Assembly (NCBI RefSeq): GCF_024158035.1
Contig: NZ_JAMZEK010000002.1
Location: forward strand, 1 to 64,000
Source: Dyella lutea
GTDB lineage: Bacteria > Pseudomonadota > Gammaproteobacteria > Xanthomonadales > Rhodanobacteraceae
Reading direction: 5' to 3'
DNA: 64,000 nucleotides
Part shown: positions 60,304-64,000 of the stretch, one piece after another
Layout of the letters: every line of letters starts with the position of its first letter
Position numbering within the stretch: the first letter of the stretch is position 1
Position numbers and translations under genes: made by a program
Notes under the pieces: generated by a model
Told to the model about the DNA's origin: nothing
Database searches by the model: none
Seen by the model: the letters and a program-made list of their open reading frames with translations, nothing else

Positions 60304-61667
60304 TGCAGCTGGATACCATCGCGCTGTGGACCCGCGGTCGCCGCTACGGTGACGACGTGGCCGTGCAGGGCGTGGCGATCGATACCCGGAAGCTCCGCGC
60401 GGGCGATCTGTTCGTGGCACTGCCGGGCGAGCGGGTGGACGGACATGATTTTGTCGCCGAAGCGAAGTCGCGTGGCGCCGCGGCAGCGATGGTCACGCGC
60501 AAGCTGGACATCGACCTGCCGCAGGTGCTGGTGAACGATGCGTCGGCCGCGCTGGGTGACCTGGCCAGCGCCGTGCGTGCGCAGCGCAATGTGCGGGTCA
60601 TCGGCATCACCGGCTCGAACGGCAAGACCACGGTGAAGACACTGGTGGCGTCGATCCTCTCGCGCCATGGCCACACGCATGTCAATGCCGGCAACTACAA
60701 CAACGAACTCGGCCTGCCGCTGACCTTGCTGGCGATGCCCGAGGACACCCAGTACGCCGTGCTGGAGATGGGCGCGGGCAAGCCGGGCGACATCGATTAC
60801 CTCGCATCGATCGCGCGGCCGGACGTAGGCGTGATCACCTGTGTCGCGCCGGCCCACCTGGAGCGGATGGGCAGTATCGAGGGCGTGGCCGAGACCAAGG
60901 GCGCGCTATACCAGTCGCTGCCGGCCGATGGCGTGGCGGTGATCAATGCCGACGACGCGTTCGCCTCGTTCTTCACCGGCCTTGCCGGTACGCGCCGGAT
61001 CCTGCGCTATGCGCTCGACCACTCCGCCGACGTCGGTGCGGAGATCGTCGAGCAGCGCGTGGACGGTTCGCGCTTCGTGTTGAGCACGCCGATGGGTGAT
61101 GCCGACGTCTCATTGCCGCTGGCCGGTCGTCACAACATCGCCAACGCACTGGCCGCCGCGGCGGTCGCACTGGCGCTGGACGTTCCGCTGGACGTCGTTG
61201 TGGCCGGGCTGGAGCAGGTGAATGGCGTGGCCGGACGGCTGAAGGTGGAGCCGATGCCTGCGGGCTGGACGCTGATCGACGACAGCTACAACGCCAATCC
61301 CGGCTCGGTCACCGCCGCCATCGACACGCTGGCGCTGGCGGCCGGCGAGCGATTGCTGGTCCTGGGCGACATGGCCGAACTCGGCCCCGGCGCGCGCGCG
61401 CTACATGCCGCCGTCGGCGCGCACGCGCGCGAGCGCGGGCTGGATCGCCTGCTCGCGGTCGGGGCGCTCAGCGCTGCCGCAGTGGAGGCATTCGGCGAGG
61501 GTGCGATGCACTTCGCCAGCAAGGAAGCCCTCGTGGCCGCGCTGCAGCCGTTGCTGCACGCCGGCGTCACCTGCCTGGTCAAGGGCTCGCGCTCGTCGGG
61601 CATGGACCAGGTGGCTTCGGCCTTGCGCCCCCCAACCGATACCGGAGGCGCGCCTCATGTTGCTTGA
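60300..61667 (+). CDS. murF: UDP-MurNAc-tripeptide : D-Ala-D-Ala ligase
   Basis: A 455-residue ligase that completes the pentapeptide. [15 protein letters not shown] (about 100-114) is the ATP site. [16 protein letters not shown] and [10 protein letters not shown] are also typical, and [11 protein letters not shown] lies in the central domain. Starts at 60300 and 60303 (ATGATG) are equivalent; the first overlaps the murE stop. It overlaps the mraY start by 11 bp. Confidence 0.95.
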   Translation: MMQLDTIALWTRGRRYGDDVAVQGVAIDTRKLRAGDLFVALPGERVDGHDFVAEAKSRGAAAAMVTRKLDIDLPQVLVNDASAALGDLASAVRAQRNVRVIGITGSNGKTTVKTLVASILSRHGHTHVNAGNYNNELGLPLTLLAMPEDTQYAVLEMGAGKPGDIDYLASIARPDVGVITCVAPAHLERMGSIEGVAETKGALYQSLPADGVAVINADDAFASFFTGLAGTRRILRYALDHSADVGAEIVEQRVDGSRFVLSTPMGDADVSLPLAGRHNIANALAAAAVALALDVPLDVVVAGLEQVNGVAGRLKVEPMPAGWTLIDDSYNANPGSVTAAIDTLALAAGERLLVLGDMAELGPGARALHAAVGAHARERGLDRLLAVGALSAAAVEAFGEGAMHFASKEALVAALQPLLHAGVTCLVKGSRSSGMDQVASALRPPTDTGGAPHVA

Positions 61668-62739
61668 TCTGGCCGACTGGATGGCTCGTCATTTCGCGAC
61701 GCTGCACCTGTTCCAGTACATCACCTTCCGCACCATCATGGCGGCGCTGACCGCGCTGGCGCTGTCGCTGCTGTTCGGGCCGGCGGTGATCCGCAAGCTG
61801 GCGATGCTCAAGGCCGGGCAGGTGGTGCGCAGCGACGGCCCGCAGACCCACCTGACCAAGGCCGGCACGCCGACCATGGGCGGGGTGATGATCCTGCTGT
61901 CGGTGGCCATCTCCACGCTGCTGTGGGCCGACCTGCACAACCGCTATGTGTGGGTGGTGCTGGCAGTGACGCTGGGTTTCGGCGCGATCGGCTTCTACGA
62001 CGACTACCGCAAGATCGTCCTGCGCGACAGTCGCGGGCTGGCCTCGCGCTGGAAGTATTTCTGGCAGTCGGTATTCGGCCTGATCGCCGCCTGGTTCCTG
62101 TTCCACACCGCGCAGATACCGGCCGAGACCGCCCTGTACGTACCCCTGTTCAAGCAGGTAGCGATTCCGCTGGGCGCGCTGTTCGTGGTGCTGGCCTACT
62201 TCATGATCGTGGGCTTCTCCAACGCGGTGAACCTCACCGACGGCCTCGATGGCTTGGCGATCATGCCGACCGTGCTGGTCTCCGGCGCTCTGGGCGTGTT
62301 CGCCTACCTGGCCGGCAACAAGGTGTTTTCCGAATACCTGGGCATCCCCTCGATTCCGGGCGCCGGCGAGCTGGCGATCTACTGCGGTGCGCTGGCCGGC
62401 GCGGGGCTGGGTTTCCTGTGGTTCAACACGTATCCGGCCCAGGTGTTCATGGGCGACGTGGGTGCGCTGGCGATCGGTGCGGCACTGGCCACCATTGCGG
62501 TGATCGTGCGCCAGGAAATCGTGCTGTTGGTGATGGGCGGCGTGTTCGTGATGGAGACCGTCTCGGTGATGATGCAGGTGGCGAGCTTCAAGCTCACCGG
62601 CAGGCGCATCTTCCGGATGGCGCCGATCCACCATCACTTCGAGCTCAAGGGCTGGCCCGAGCCCCGCGTGATCGTGCGTTTCTGGATCATCAGCGTCGTG
62701 CTGGTGCTGATCGGCCTCGCCACGTTGAAGGTGCGCTGA
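61657..62739 (+). CDS. mraY: phospho-MurNAc-pentapeptide transferase
   Basis: A 360-residue integral membrane enzyme (10 helices) that makes lipid I from undecaprenyl phosphate. [23 protein letters not shown] (catalytic Asp pair), [11 protein letters not shown] and the histidine cluster [12 protein letters not shown] are intact. Length equals that of E. coli MraY. GGAGG lies about 9 bp before the ATG. Its stop TGA shares a base with the ftsW start (TGATG), so no gene lies between; murD is missing at this place. Confidence 0.96.
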   Translation: MLLDLADWMARHFATLHLFQYITFRTIMAALTALALSLLFGPAVIRKLAMLKAGQVVRSDGPQTHLTKAGTPTMGGVMILLSVAISTLLWADLHNRYVWVVLAVTLGFGAIGFYDDYRKIVLRDSRGLASRWKYFWQSVFGLIAAWFLFHTAQIPAETALYVPLFKQVAIPLGALFVVLAYFMIVGFSNAVNLTDGLDGLAIMPTVLVSGALGVFAYLAGNKVFSEYLGIPSIPGAGELAIYCGALAGAGLGFLWFNTYPAQVFMGDVGALAIGAALATIAVIVRQEIVLLVMGGVFVMETVSVMMQVASFKLTGRRIFRMAPIHHHFELKGWPEPRVIVRFWIISVVLVLIGLATLKVR

Positions 62740-63980
62740 TGCTCGGACTCGGCAACAGCCAGGCGATCAAGCGCACCGGGCCGCGGGGCAGCTACGACCT
62801 GTGGCTGATCATCGGACTGGTGGGCCTCGCCAGCATCGGCGTGGTGATGGTCGCCTCCAGCTCGATTGCGGTGGCCGACGCTGACCACCTCGGGCCGTTC
62901 TACTACCTGAAAAAGCACCTCGCCTACCTCACCCTCGGCGTGATTCTCGCGGGTGTCGCGATGCGGGTGGAGCTGAAGCTGCTGGAGAAATACTCGGTCC
63001 CGCTGCTGCTGGCCGCTACCTGCACCCTGCTGGCGGTGTTCGTGCCCCACTTCGGCATGAAGATCAACGGCGCACACCGCTGGCTGAACCTCGTGGTGAT
63101 CAGTTTCCAGCCGGTGGAGGCGATGAAGCTGATCCTGGTCGTGTACGTGGCCAGCTTCCTGGTACGCCACCGAGAGAGCGTGGAGAACACCTTCTGGGGC
63201 CTGCTGCGCCCGATCATCGTGGCCGGGGTGATCGTGCTGCTGCTGCTGGCACAGCCGGACTTCGGCTCGGCCACGCTGGTGATCGCGGTCACCATCGGCA
63301 TGGTCTGGCTTGGCGGCGCGCGCCCGGTATTCCTGTTCGGCATGGGATTGCCGCTGATGCCGCTGCTGGCGATCGCCGCGACCAGCGAAAGCTATCGCAT
63401 GAAGCGCCTCACGTCGTTCATGAACCCGTGGAAAGATCCGTTCAACGACGGCTTCCAGCTGACCCAGTCGCTGATGGCGATCGGCCGCGGCGAGTGGACC
63501 GGGGTGGGCTTGGGCTCGAGCGTGCTCAAGCTGTCCTACCTGCCGGAAGCGCACACCGACTTCATCCTCGCGGTGATCGGCGAGGAACTGGGCCTGGCCG
63601 GCGTGATCGGGGTGATGGCGCTCTTCGCCCTGGTCATCTCCCGCGGACTGGTGATGGGGTTGCGGGGTGTCGAGGTCGGGCAGCGTTTCGCCGGATACGT
63701 CGCCTTCGGCATCTCGCTGATGATCGGCCTGCAAGCCCTGGTGTCGATCGGCGTGAACCTCGGTGCGCTGCCGACCAAGGGGCTCACCCTGCCGCTGATC
63801 AGCTCGGGCGGCTCCTCGGTTCTGCTGACCTGCGCCATGGCCGGCGTACTGCTGCGCGCCACCTACGAGATCAACCGGGCGCTCGACGCTCGCCAGATGG
63901 CCACGCGCATGCCGGCGCTGGCCGTGGCTGATGCCAATCCTGTGAACGCGCCGCGTGAGCGCGAGGCGGTGGCCGCATGA
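62739..63980 (+). CDS. ftsW: septal peptidoglycan glycosyltransferase FtsW
   Basis: A 413-residue SEDS-family membrane protein with about ten helices. SYDLWLIIGLVGLASIGVVMV near the start, NGAHRWLNL, QPDFGSATLVI, PEAHTDFILAVIGEELGLAG with the key Asp/Glu residues and LPLISSGGSSVL are all family marks. It works with FtsI at the septum. It starts in the mraY stop (TGATG) and its stop overlaps murG (ATGA). Length matches the family (about 390-420). Confidence 0.95.
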   Translation: MLGLGNSQAIKRTGPRGSYDLWLIIGLVGLASIGVVMVASSSIAVADADHLGPFYYLKKHLAYLTLGVILAGVAMRVELKLLEKYSVPLLLAATCTLLAVFVPHFGMKINGAHRWLNLVVISFQPVEAMKLILVVYVASFLVRHRESVENTFWGLLRPIIVAGVIVLLLLAQPDFGSATLVIAVTIGMVWLGGARPVFLFGMGLPLMPLLAIAATSESYRMKRLTSFMNPWKDPFNDGFQLTQSLMAIGRGEWTGVGLGSSVLKLSYLPEAHTDFILAVIGEELGLAGVIGVMALFALVISRGLVMGLRGVEVGQRFAGYVAFGISLMIGLQALVSIGVNLGALPTKGLTLPLISSGGSSVLLTCAMAGVLLRATYEINRALDARQMATRMPALAVADANPVNAPREREAVAA

Positions 63981-64000
63981 ACGCGACGCAGCGCCCGGTG
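63977..64000 (+). CDS. murG: MurG, N-terminal 8 codons (runs off the window)
   Basis: ATG at 63977 overlaps the ftsW stop by 4 bp and reads MNATQRPV before the window ends. Only the position after ftsW in the dcw cluster supports the call; murG (lipid II synthesis) is the usual next gene. Confidence 0.6.

Overview
The window is high-GC DNA from a gammaproteobacterium, most likely a Xanthomonadales member of the Rhodanobacteraceae type (Rhodanobacter, Dyella, Frateuria or similar). The evidence is codon use, the order rsmI-rnpB-mraZ-rsmH-ftsL-ftsI, an S-adenosylhomocysteine (SAH) riboswitch in front of ahcY, and a division cluster in which mraY runs straight into ftsW with no murD between. The genus assignment is inference. 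Coding density is high, genes often overlap by 1-14 bp, and there is one rRNA-independent RNA gene (RNase P RNA). No tRNA, CRISPR array or prophage was seen. The only transposase trace is an IS110-type C-terminus at the left edge.

Left part (1-13 kb): ilvE, a DUF4124 exported protein and metF on the minus strand, then a ten-gene plus-strand run for the cbb3 oxygen reductase. This holds the oxidase itself (ccoN, O, Q, P), a small membrane protein, the assembly factors ccoG, H, I, S and a TauE/SafE-type membrane protein. An FNR-like box sits in front of ccoN, and a palindrome covers the metF promoter. An ECF sigma factor with a membrane-bound partner follows on the minus strand.

Middle (13-31 kb): ahcY with its SAH riboswitch is divergent from ppc. 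Next comes an export module: a periplasmic adaptor, one MacB/LolD-type ATPase, three roughly 810-residue FtsX/MacB permeases, an NtrC-type response regulator and its histidine kinase. A textbook sigma-54 promoter with upstream CGGACAC half-sites precedes the adaptor, so the module probably controls itself. A perfect REP doublet lies inside it and a second copy lies after the following yqhA-type gene.

Right part (31-64 kb): a czcCBA-type metal efflux operon, a D-Ala-D-Ala carboxypeptidase, the ABC-F protein Uup, a methyltransferase, a Ser/Thr kinase with a TPR-like C-terminal half, metK, two diguanylate cyclases flanking dusB, a nucleoside-type MFS carrier, an RhtC/LysE exporter, then yraN-lpoA divergent from rsmI, rnpB, and the dcw cluster mraZ-rsmH-ftsL-ftsI-murE-murF-mraY-ftsW-murG, which runs off the right edge. 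The S-adenosylmethionine cycle is spread over three loci (metF, ahcY, metK), each with a different kind of cis element.
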